Positions 9,029 through 19,800 of a stretch of 64,000 nt of DNA are shown piece by piece (the stretch's first letter is position 1; each line of letters begins with the position of its first letter). Below the pieces are notes generated by a model. The model did no database searches, was not told the origin of the DNA, and was given only the letters and a program-made list of their open reading frames with translations. Location of the stretch: the NCBI GenBank assembly GCA_963514095.1, contig OY741271.1, positions 15,211,772 through 15,275,771 on the forward strand, read 5' to 3'. The stretch is from Eutrigla gurnardus (lineage: Eukaryota > Chordata > Actinopteri > Perciformes > Triglidae). The translations under genes and the position numbers were made by a program.

Positions 9029-12000
9029 ATGGACCAGATACGATTTGGCATCGTCCTCATGTGAGTAGCATAATGTTGTAGCATTAAATCATATAATATA
9101 CAATATTGATTTGAACTTATCATCATTATACTGTATTATTTTCTGCAGTGTTTTACAATGTTTTATCGTGAGAAGTGCGCTTTCCATTCAGAAGAGAGAA
9201 TGGATTGATCCCCCAACAGCAAGATTAACAGGTAAGCATTTAATTTTTTTCTGTGATGATAAGCGATTGTTAACAGGACTTCCACATAGTACCTCAGAAC
9301 ATGTTTGCTTTTTCAGAAGGGGATGTGGCGTGTTTTTCTGAATACATGGAGCTGCAGATACACAGTGGGGCGATTGAAGAGTTGGGACTCTGGCTGTCTC
9401 GGGCCTTACAGATCCAAGGTAACTCATTGTGACACGATAAATTACAAAATATTGACATAGATATGAGATCAAATCCCTCTGAATCAACCTTTTTTTTCTT
9501 GCCGAAAGTCAACCTTGCATCTCTGGATGGTCTTAACCTTCAGCTTTCTGCCTGTGGATTCTCTCTGCACAAAGACCCTGACAAGAGCTTTAGTTTCAGA
9601 GTCAGTTACACTGGATGTTTCCTCCAGCAACGGGTACGTCCAGATATCTAATGCACATACAGACACGCCGACACTTGATCTTTTCAGATGGGCCTGGCGG
9701 TGATAATTCTCTTGTTGATTTTTCAGCATGGCTACTATGTCCTGACACTGGATTTGGTGAAGAGGATCAATCGATTCGGGGGCGGACCTCATAGTTTCGT
9801 GATGAAGTGTCCTGTGGTTTCTGTGCTGCCCAGCAGAGAGCACATCCAGTGTGACCCGGAGTATATTCAGGTAATGCTGCCGAGTTCTTCACATGTACAT
9901 TTTCACTTTTTTTAGATTTGGGTTTGAAAGAATTTAGCTTTGTTATTCTGATATATTTTTCTGTACGTCTGTAGGTGACGAGGGAAGTTCCCTTTGACAG
10001 CTGGGACAGCGAGGTGGGAATCAAAATCATTCCTATGAGGAAATCAGGCCTTGAAAATATAATTGCACATACATGTTAACCAATATGTTTTGCATTTGTG
10101 TATTGGATGAGTTGAGTGGATCTCCCTGACTGTGTTTATTGTGTTTGCATGTTCGGTGATGCGTTGCAGTTGCACTGGTCTCTGTCTCTGAGCGATCACC
10201 TGGTTGTAGCTCTGGAGGACGCTAGCCTGATCCAGATAAACATCGACACCAGCAGACCAAACATTACAGTTCATGGCAGGAGAAAGGAGGTCTTGAGCCC
10301 TGTCAAAGTAAGAGTTTTCACGCAGCATACTGTCACCTAGTGGCCGATGGCAACATTACAACTAAAATATACTTCATTGCTGTATTTAAAGGTAGTGGGA
10401 TTAAATAAGTTTATACTTCGTCCTACTACTTTTCGTTCATGTAAATTGAATCTGTTTTCTCTTACTTGCTTTCATTATTTCTGTTTATCTATTGTTTAAT
10501 TTTCTTTATTTACGGCTTACTTATTGTTCCTTCATATTGTACTATTTGCTATTATTTATTATTATTATATATTTTAACATTTACATGATAGAAATAAATA
10601 AAATAAAACATAAAAAAATCAAATATTTTCAGACTGTCTTTGATTAACACAGGTGATGGAAAATGAAGGGGAGTTCTTGGCCTTGAAGTTGGTCAGTGGT
10701 CAGTATGCCTACAGTATGGAAGCCACGTGTCCAAAAGGTGGGGAGCAAATCAGTACTGAAAGTTAGTTTTCTTTGACCCCGAAAGCTGTAGCATGTTTAT
10801 CAGTTCTCAGATTCTCTAAAGTACTACATTTACGTCCAAATACACCATCGCATTAAAAATCCTGCATCCAAATCTTTACTTTGGTCAAAGTACTGAGGCA
10901 TTAACAGGAAATGTACACCTTGTGCTTTTTACTTGGCCCCTGTCAATGATGTGTTTATATCGTTATAAATTACTTTTGAAATGTTGCATATTTTCACCTT
11001 TTTGGGCCTTGAGTAGATATTTGAATGAAACAGTGGGAGAAGTTAAGAGAGGCCCCGTCTACACACTGCTGTATTGAAATGCTACTTGTGCTTATCATAT
11101 ATATTTTCCATCCAAACTCTTAATCTGAAAAGTAGGTAGTAAATACAACTGTCAAATAAATGTAGTGGAGTGAAAACGATACAATATTTACATCTAAAAT
11201 GTAGTGAAGTATAAAGTAACACAAAATGCCCAATTACTTCAAATGAGTACTTGAGTAAATGTACCTCCACCACTGATCACAGTGTGTCCCTGATGTCAAT
11301 TTCAGAAACCACATCCGCACCGGAGGAGACTGTGCTGCACATCTTCAAACGACGTCTGGGTTTGACCCAGCGAGGTCGCCATGACAACGAAGCACTAACA
11401 GTCTGTAATGTGTCTGTGAGCCAGACAGATAATTTCACTGTACGGGAGACGAGGGAATTCGTGACATTGATCATTCCTACAGCCCAAATACTCCAGACCA
11501 AGGTTAGTGCCAAAACACCAGTCAGTGCTCTTATAACCAGACTTAATCATCGCGGTTTCATTACAGTGTAAAACATATAAACCAGGGTTGTTGTTTTTTT
11601 TTACAGAGCTGCGCAGACAGCAAACAACTCCTGCAGCCTTTTTACAAGGTGGATGTTGTGCTCACCTTCAAAGAGACAAATCACAAAATGCACTGGAGCA
11701 TGGAGAACACACTGCCATGCACAGGTGAGTGTGCTGCTGATGAACACAGTAAAAATAAAGTGGTGATTAATTATTCGATGATATTTGGACCACGAGCCAT
11801 TGAAAGGCTTTTACTAGTCACACCAGGCATTTTGCTTTTGCCTGGTGCTCAGTCAATTAATCATTTCACTTTAAGTGGCACCTTTAATACAATTTAGAGT
11901 GAGATAGAAGTTAAAGCAGAAGTGACTGATTGACAACAGACTGTATGACAAAAAATTTGAGTAAGTGTCTCTCACATTCTTTTTCCCACATAAAAGTTCA

Positions 12001-12997
12001 GCTACGTTGTTACAAACAAGGTACATGAATCCCCTTCCCTTTAAAAAAAAAAACAATGCACATGCAAATATTGTTAAAAAGTTTAACTGCTGGACACAAG
12101 TTGTCTTCACTTTCACTGAAAAGTCCATTCTGAATTTGCACAAAACCGCCATATGACCCGTTTTTTATGTTAGAACACTAATGCGATGGCTCTTTCTTCC
12201 ACAATTTAGAATCAGATTAAAGGTGGACACAGAAACTTTCAGCAGATTAATGTGAAAACAGCCCTCTGGTGTCAAACTGTGAACATATACGTCATTCTTC
12301 TGCTCAAAGATCCAGGAAAAGTGGCAATAAGAAAACACTTTTTTATTTTATTATTAACAACAACAACAACAACAACAATAATAATAACAACAACAATACA
12401 GGGATGCATTATTTAATGGAGTTCCTGCAGGGAAGCTGATTATTATGAAATAATGATTAGACATTTAGGATTATAGATGTTTCTTATGGATTTCACTGTT
12501 ACTAAAATACTCATCATACCTCCCCAGCCAGACTCGCTGAGTCACACGTCACATCCCCTCCGGGTCCAAACACCACAGCCCCATCAACACCCAACTTTAA
12601 ACATGAGAGTTCAGCTACAGAACAACCGTCGTCGGACAGAGCTCCATACGAAGACGTGACTTCCACAACAAATTCACCTCATACACCGACGTGCAATGGC
12701 AGCATTAATTTCCCCTCGGATGAGATGTCAAATAATAAAAGTGGAAATGTGTCTTCAGGCTTTGACGGAGACACCATTATGACCATTAATGCCACTGAAA
12801 TAAGCAGTTTGGATTTTTTAAATGCGACCATCCGTACTTCAGAAGAGGCAGATTTTCCTGAGTCATCAGCTGCAGCTGAACCATCAGAAACATCTCTCCT
12901 CACAGCAGTTCCACCTGAACATGATCAATTCAACACAACCAGTGGGAATAAAGAGCAGCAACAGCAGAGAAAACTGGAGTGGATTTGGGAAGACTAG
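9029..12997 (+). CDS. ciroz: Ciliated left-right organizer ZP-N domain protein (C1orf127 orthologue), 11 coding exons
   Basis: Exons read 9029-9060, 9149-9231, 9317-9418, 9509-9633, 9727-9870, 9975-10013, 10170-10307, 10653-10737, 11306-11502, 11607-11724 and 12528-12997. All have GT-AG borders and the frame is continuous, giving 510 residues ending WIWED and TAG. The start MDQIRFGIVLIVLQCFIVRS gives a signal peptide of about 22 residues. Cys44, Cys88, Cys109 and Cys142 fit the four-cysteine ZP-N pattern. A second group, including Cys247, Cys283, Cys317 and Cys353, suggests another such module. Residues 355-510, in one exon, are Ser/Thr/Asn-rich with several N-glycosylation sequons and no membrane segment. 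Identity rests on this architecture plus position beside tardbp and ahead of casz1, as for human C1orf127. The family is known for a role in the ciliated left-right organizer; its biochemical action is unclear. Small introns make the gene compact. Confidence 0.85.
10308..10652 (+). other. ciroz: ciroz intron
   Basis: This 345-base intron is very AT-rich with many TTATT runs. Nothing else is visible except a CTCF-like sequence at 10,329-10,343 on the minus strand with one mismatch. Confidence 0.8.
10800..11278 (+). repeat. Fish dispersed repeat ('stepwise AGTA' element) in a ciroz intron
   Basis: Diagnostic pieces are AAAGTACTACATTTACG at the left, then AAATGTAGTGGAGTGAAAA, ATGTAGTGAAGTATAAAGTA and the right end GAGTAAATGTACCTCCACCA. 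I recall this family as very common in percomorph genomes. It fills nearly the whole 10,738-11,305 intron and ends about 27 bases before the next exon. Confidence 0.7.
11725..12527 (+). other. ciroz: Last ciroz intron
   Basis: This 803-base AT-rich intron has donor ACAG|GTGAGT and acceptor ACCTCCCCAG. It carries an AAC trinucleotide repeat (12,356-12,397). Confidence 0.85.
12356..12397. repeat. (AAC/AAT)n trinucleotide repeat
   Basis: About 14 AAC units, interrupted by AAT, lie in the last ciroz intron. Confidence 0.9.
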
Positions 12998-13625
12998 AAA
13001 CCTGAAACATTGTGTACCGATTCTGTGAGCAAACAACCTTTTGCAACATCCCATAATACGTCATGTGTGTCTATTTGGGCATCAGCTGAGAACATTTCTT
13101 TAAATTCCTATCACGACGATAGAGAAGGACTCATGTTGTCAAATTCAAACGTAAGCATCGTTTAAAAAATATGTATTTGGATTATTTTACTTAATCTCCT
13201 TTCCAGTTCAAACTCTGCAACGAGGCCTGTTGTTTAAACAGTCATCGGTTGCACGTGCTGCACGTCTGTTTGCAGTCTTGAAAGGTGATGCTGTGGTCAG
13301 TCAGCGCTGTGAGGTTGATTATACAAGCAGAAATACAGCCGGACCTCTGCCAGCCGCTGCCTGAGGGTGGACATTATCCAGACGCAGACACGCCAGGCGT
13401 TAAATAAACACGTCTCTGTCCGACCAGCACAACAGGCTGACGTAGAGAAAAACCCTGTAATTGTTACAGCTGACGCTCATAATAAAGATTTGTTTTTCAA
13501 CACACAGTATCTGCATGTCAGTGATACATCCCAGACTTACAGAAGGTTTATGTTTATTAGGGTTAAAGTCCATCCAGCCATCGTTGTATTTTCTTCTGTT
13601 AAATAAAAAATATCAGACTAAACAT
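12998..13625 (+). other. ciroz: ciroz 3' UTR and candidate poly(A) signals
   Basis: AATAAA occurs at 13,403-13,408, 13,481-13,486 and 13,602-13,607. Any of them could end the transcript, giving a UTR of roughly 430-640 bases. Confidence 0.55.
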
Positions 13626-14027
13626 TCAGGAACTGTGAGATCACTTTGCGTATCTTTGCTGCAGTATACCGAACCAACAGGAGAGGGCACTATTGTATGT
13701 GTTTTCAGAAAAAGCTCTTGATGGGCTGGCAGCCTGCTTGCAGATGCTCATTTTGCAATTGACCAGTTTTACACGTACACCTATTGTCAACTTTTAGTTG
13801 CTTTACCTCTGCATTGGCAGACGAGCTGTAAGCGATTCCTGAATTACCACAGAGGGATGCAAAATGGTGCACAGAGAGAAGTCTACTTTAACCGGGCAGT
13901 CGTCTTTGCCAGTGTAGCAATGAGTGCTTTGTATAAGACAACGTTCAATGTATTCCACACACAATCACAGGGATGAAGCAGATTCTTTTCACTAAAATGA
14001 CTGAAGATGTTTCAATTTTGTGTCAAA

Positions 14028-14042
14028 CCCCCCCCCCCCCCC
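14028..14042 (+). repeat. C15 homopolymer
   Basis: A run of 15 C. Confidence 0.95.
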
Positions 14043-14417
14043 ACCTTTGTTATTGTGACCTCCTGGTATGCACCAAAGCGTCTGTAAATGATAACAGCGC
14101 AGTGTTACGCAGTTACATGCATCATATACAATGGGCTGTGGGGCAGAAAATCTAAACTTCCTTGTGCCTTTGGTCCCCATCTGCTCCGTGAACTTATGAG
14201 CAGGAAATGGAATGAGTGGTGCAAAAAGCACGCCAACATCCCCGCTTCTTTCATGTGGCCTCTCTCGGTCATTACCCTATCTGTACCGACTGTTAACTGT
14301 CTTTACAAAGTTAAAAAATCCCTTTCATGTTTCACTGTTCCTTTTTTTGTTTTAATTTCAGTCAGAGCATATGGTTTGCACATCTGGGAGATGCTAAGCA
14401 TGGTGGCACCTAACCTC

Positions 14418-14420
<3 letters not shown>

Positions 14421-14476
<56 letters not shown>
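14421..14476. repeat. (CA)n microsatellite
   Basis: About 28 CA units. Long open frames across it on both strands are repeat artefacts. Confidence 0.97.
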
Positions 14477-14479
<3 letters not shown>

Positions 14480-16147
14480 TTCTGTGAAGTGATCCATATA
14501 TGGTCTTCATTGTTATTGCTCATAATCACTCATCATTATTATGAACAAGCCTCGTCTTGATTGGCCGCTTTGAGTTTGCTGTGTAAATAACCTGAGCTTT
14601 TTTCAGCGTTCACACCAGACCTGAGGGGAAATGAAAACTTTTGCTGGTTTCATCCGGAGCTCTGAAACATCACGGAGGCATCTTTCTTCACCACCCTGAA
14701 GCTGAATTTACAACCTGTGATTAAGGCCTAGTCTCTTTACATGGCCGGTTGTGCAGGGGTGTCATCATTAAAAAAAAGAAAAAGAAAAAAAAAAAAGGAA
14801 CACTCCTCTTACATGGCCTGTGTTTTTCTGATTTTTTTTTTAGATCGTTGTGAACTAAAACCACCTATGAAGCTGCAGAAATGACATATTTCTATCTAGA
14901 TTTCACTGTTATCAGTCCTCCCAGAGCGGTCAGACAACAAGAGCGGGTGGCAAACTGTGCAGTTTGTGTCATATGTCCGCAAACAAGCGATGAGATCATT
15001 TCAGGGAAATGTGATAAGTGCGTCTCATCCCAGCTCATTTAAGAATAACCACATTTGACCCCACATAATAGAAAGAGAGCGTCATTAACTGACTGGTAAT
15101 TTAATGACACCAAAATGAAGTTAAAATTACTATTGTGAACAACTTTGGGTCATTAAATGCCACTTCAGCATCCTCTGTCTCTCCGGCTCGGCAGGCCATG
15201 TTTGTTGGCGAGGCAGACAGGATTTCATGCCACTGGAGAGACGCGCGGAGGGTGAGGGGGAGGAAGGCTCTGTGTGGCTTTGAGTGGTTTGCTGGGCCTC
15301 TTCATCTCGCTCGGCGGGTAATTACAGAATCATGGGTCAACCACGCATGTAACCACGGTTACGTTGCACAGTAGCAGATGTGCTCATGACATTACCCGGC
15401 ACCAGAGCAAAAGGTAAATAAAAACAGATGCAGCTGGTTGCTACGGACCTTCGCCAAACTTGCGTATACCCCTAATTGTTCCCATGTGGGCCTGCTGAGC
15501 TGCAGTAGTAAAAGGGGCGGGTATGCCCTGTTTCAGATATGCCCATGTTTCTCAACGGGAGGAATTTATGAATGGGACAACGAGCCTCTGCTGGTGGTTT
15601 CGGTGGCGCGTGTTTATGTGTGTGTTTATGTGCGTGTTGAGCATTCAATGGACGGGCAATACCGTCAGTAGAAGTGCAGTTTTTTTGTTTTCATTCACCA
15701 TTTTCTTGGAGTACAAAACATGGCTCCCGTCCCTCCAGTGCCTCCTGCAAGCATCCCCATGGGCCTCCAGGCCTACCGGTTTGACGCTTTCTTTGTCGAA
15801 CTATGCCTGGATGTGTGTGCGTGACACTGCACAATGTCAGGGTGGTCCCTGGTTGGACCTGAGCCAGGCCCGATGCAGGCCAGATGAAATATTGAGGAAG
15901 AGGCTCGATTTCAGTGACATCCTGTCTTTGCTCGCCATCTGATTAGTGGATGTCGTCTGCACAGGGGGGCTAAGCTCCGGCGTGGCGTGTCACTGTGTGC
16001 AGTAATGACACAGGCTGCACCAAGCCGAGGTTTCAGACTGGAAATCTCTGATTTAGCGACCTGTTTTTGTCGATAAACAATTTGATGTTTTCCCACATCT
16101 TTTGTGTTGCTTCCGTTGAGCTGTATGTGGTCCTTTCTTTGACTGCG

Positions 16148-16150
<3 letters not shown>

Positions 16151-16184
<34 letters not shown>
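16151..16184. repeat. (CA)n microsatellite
   Basis: About 17 CA units. Confidence 0.96.
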
Positions 16185-16189
<5 letters not shown>

Positions 16190-16319
16190 CATCTTACACT
16201 ATGAAGTTCGCTGCCAACAGTGCGTGCCTCCTCTCTCTCTCTCATTAACCGCAACTGTCAGATCCTCCAGATGAGGAGCAATTAAACCAGATAATAAACA
16301 CTCGCCATCAATTCCTGTT

Positions 16320-16325
<6 letters not shown>

Positions 16326-16349
<24 letters not shown>
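16326..16349. repeat. (GTT)8 trinucleotide repeat
   Basis: About eight GTT units, flanked on both sides by GATGT. Confidence 0.95.
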
Positions 16350-16352
<3 letters not shown>

Positions 16353-16797
16353 CGACGAGCTGGGGGCTCCTCTCCTGCCACCTCAGTGCTAACTAGTACT
16401 TGAGTAACACATGAGAGCAGCGAGGGTAGAGTCCTTCATAACACTGGAAAGGCCTCTACCTGCAGCATGTATGGTGATAATGAAAAAGGCACAGTGAATG
16501 TTAACAATTAGATCCTAATCAGACACAGCTCACAGAGGCTGCTCTTTTATGCCCAGGCTTCACAGAAAAGGCAAACAAAGCGCCGGGAACTGTCAAGATA
16601 AAACACTACTTGGGATTGGTCGTGTCTTAGGGCTTCTTAAAGGGCAGTAATCTTGCCGCGCGCTGCTTCCTGAGACAACGTGCTGTAAAGACTCCTGTGT
16701 TTGCTCTTGTATTGGAGTGATAAGGCCGCTACTCATCACGCCCCGCTTCTGACGAGGCTCGTCTCCCCTGGTGATGAGATGATGGGGCTGTGTTGGT

Positions 16798-16814
16798 GGG
16801 GGGGGGGGGGGGGG
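16798..16814 (+). repeat. G17 homopolymer
   Basis: A run of 17 G, able to form a G-quadruplex. Confidence 0.95.
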
Positions 16815-19800
16815 ATAGATCAGCTCATGGAGGCTTCTTCAAAACTGTAAATGATTGAGCGATGACAGAGAAAAAACGGTGAACTGTTCCAAATGAAAGT
16901 TGAACCTGAAGTTTTTATGCTATTTTTTTTTAACATCAAGCTACTCAACTGATTGCCTAAAAGATGGTCAAAATGGATGCAGATTGTAAATTGGTGGAAT
17001 GTTCATGCCCTCACACTTATTCACTTATACACCCTCAGAACTTTTACATTTTCAAATTTGTAGCCTTTAGCTCCAAATGACGGGAACTCAAGTGCCCACT
17101 TGAGGACATTTATCAGATATCATTCAGCTACTTCTGAAGCCACAAAAGGCTTTATACCACTTTTTTTTCCACATATGTATTAGTACCTCCCAAAACCTGT
17201 GAAGAGACTGTGTTTTATGTAAAAATCGCCTTTAATGTGTACTTGTATGATAAACAAAAGTCAGACCTGGATTTGTTCTAATGAGATGAACTCTGGTTGA
17301 CCCAAACTCTGTGCATGTTCACTCTTGATTGTTCAGCTTGTACAGAAAAAAAAAAGGGCCTGGGATGGTTTTCCACTTAAATTGGAAGGCCGGACAAAGC
17401 ATTCTTAGGAATTTAAAGACAATACCCTTTCTTTCAAAGGCTATAAAAACATGTATACAGCTGTACAAGGAGTTTCCTGATCCAGAGGCAAAATATGGTG
17501 TCAGATATTCCTATTACCAATCAGGATGGCGTGGCCTGGAAAGTAATGTACAAGATGAATCCGTGGCCTGTTTAAAAAAAAGCAGAAAAAACTGATCCGA
17601 TTTCCCTTTCTCCATGGAAAAATAGACGTGGCCTCTTGTTTTGAAATCATATTTCCCTCAAAAACACTCTGAAAACTAAACAAAATTGACAGTGTTGGAT
17701 TTATTGTCTTCTGCTCTTTTGTCTTCTGCTGCCACTGTTTGTGCCTTTGCCATGGAAACGGTGAGGTTATTTATCTTTACAGCCCTTTTACAATAACGTC
17801 CCTTTCCTGACCAAACAACAGAGGAAATATCAGGTCAAGCCTCTTCCCCCTTCTAATGATCAGGTCAATTCAGCCTCGCCGCTGCAGACGGCTCATGCAC
17901 ATTCACGCGTGCGCTCACACACAGCCGTGCTATTGATGAGAAACGTTTGCGATGGAGATTTCCGTCTTGTTAGTGTGTGAATGTGTTTTTTTTTAGACCA
18001 CTTGTTTTCAAACGGTAAAGGAAAAGGGAGGCGATGGTTTTCTATTTATGCTCGGCCTGTTAAAGCTAAATCTAAAAAAAAAACCAACGGCTTCAGGCCG
18101 AAACACTAGATGGAGACAGAGAAAAACTGAGTTTACATTCAGACATCTGAAAATACAGTTCACTGTGTTTGAAACACACGGAAAGCAAACAGCTCTATTT
18201 GTTTGTGAATCTTGAATTCTTTTGGATTCATACACCACATGCCTCTGACGGGTGATTCAGAAGAAGTCTCTTATGCAGAAATTTTACTTGCTCCGAGAGC
18301 TGCATTCTTCCTCTTCACAGGATGAATCTAATAATATACTTTTCCGAAATAAAATGTGCTCTGCGCAGTCATCTGCGAACGTCGTGCAAATCCTTGTGAC
18401 TTGTGTATACTCCAGTATACTCCAGCTGTCGGGTGCTGTCCCTTGTCTTGGCATGGGGGGAGACGAGCAATTACTCCTTTTAAGGAGCCGTTCTCATGAA
18501 AGTTGCCGAGAGTGTACGCAGACTACTTCCCTCAATCCGCATAAACAGTGCTGATAATAGAGGAAACTGACAATTCGGATGAGGAGGAATAGGCATGAAA
18601 GCATGAGGTGCGTAGAAAGTGCATGTCACAATTAAATTACTTAATGGGTGGAAGTCCCACGATAGATCACATGAAATTTACATCAAGAGTCACCGTAATA
18701 AAGACTTTGTAAAACTTACATTGAAATTCAATTAGAGTGTTGAATGCATAACCAAAGCCGTGAAAAATGAACTCATTGGGGGTCCCTTTTCATTACTGCC
18801 CCGAGGCAAAAGAGACCATTAATTTAATACATTCCATGTTTTTTCACATGAGCATTTTTAAGTTAGTGCACATTTCCGTCCTAATGTATCTAATACAAAG
18901 AGAGAGCCTGCCAAAGATTGCATTATACAAGCGGCAAAGAACCCCCTCACCCCCACTCCAGTTGTTACCTTGAGTAGTCAGACCACTTTCAATCAGTCAA
19001 GCTTGAAAAACGACTCGGCCCTAAAAAAAAAAAAAAAACAGAACAACAAAAGAAGAAATTATGATATTGTTTTATTGATTCACAGTGTGTTGAATATTCC
19101 TGTGCTGCAGGTGCCGCCCCTGGCACGGGGGTGCGTACCACGCCGCTGACTTTGTCTGTTAGCGGTTAAACGGCACGTCTTAATTAAGATACTATTGTTT
19201 TATCTCAGAACAGTGGATCTGCACCCTTCAGTCAACCACAAAGCCAAAACAAAACACGGACCCCTTCAGATGTCCCACCCTTAAGAGAGTGCTAATTAAA
19301 AGACTATTTCATTAACTGTTCCGGCTTGGTAAGTATAAGTTTACAAGGGGTCAATAGACTTTACAACGCATAATGATTTGGAATATAATTACTGCGTAAA
19401 GGGAGCCGTGGAAATACCGTGGAAATAAAGTTGTTTGTCGGGCCGACAGTGACCCGCCATGTCGGTCTCGGTGAACAGAGTTCAGAGGGCGCGTCGTGTT
19501 AGCCGCGATCAACTTGATGCACCAACAGTTTATCAAGCTCCTTTGCACCTTTATACGGCACACATGGCTGCGGCTGAAGAGCGACAATAAACCACAGGCT
19601 CTAATGCTTTAGCTCAGTCTTGTTGCAGACAGGTGAGGTAATTACAAGCTAGTTGAAGTTATCTAACACGTCGCAAAAAAAGCTAAAAAAAAAAATGCTC
19701 AAGCTCTATTTATAGTCATTCCTCACATTAGAGGAGTGAAAAGAGTTTTCCAGTACTTTGCTTGTTTTCATGCAGAGGGAGGAAATGCAGATTTTCACGT

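Noticed and set aside
14088..14497. Open frames ending in Thr-His or Cys-Val runs
   Set aside because: Artefacts of the CA microsatellite at 14,421-14,476.
15911..16381. Minus-strand frames with CVCV and poly-Gln runs
   Set aside because: They translate the CA and GTT microsatellites at 16,151 and 16,326.
18476..18485. Perfect CArG box CCTTTTAAGG
   Set aside because: Matches of this kind are expected about three times in the desert by chance, and no promoter is nearby.
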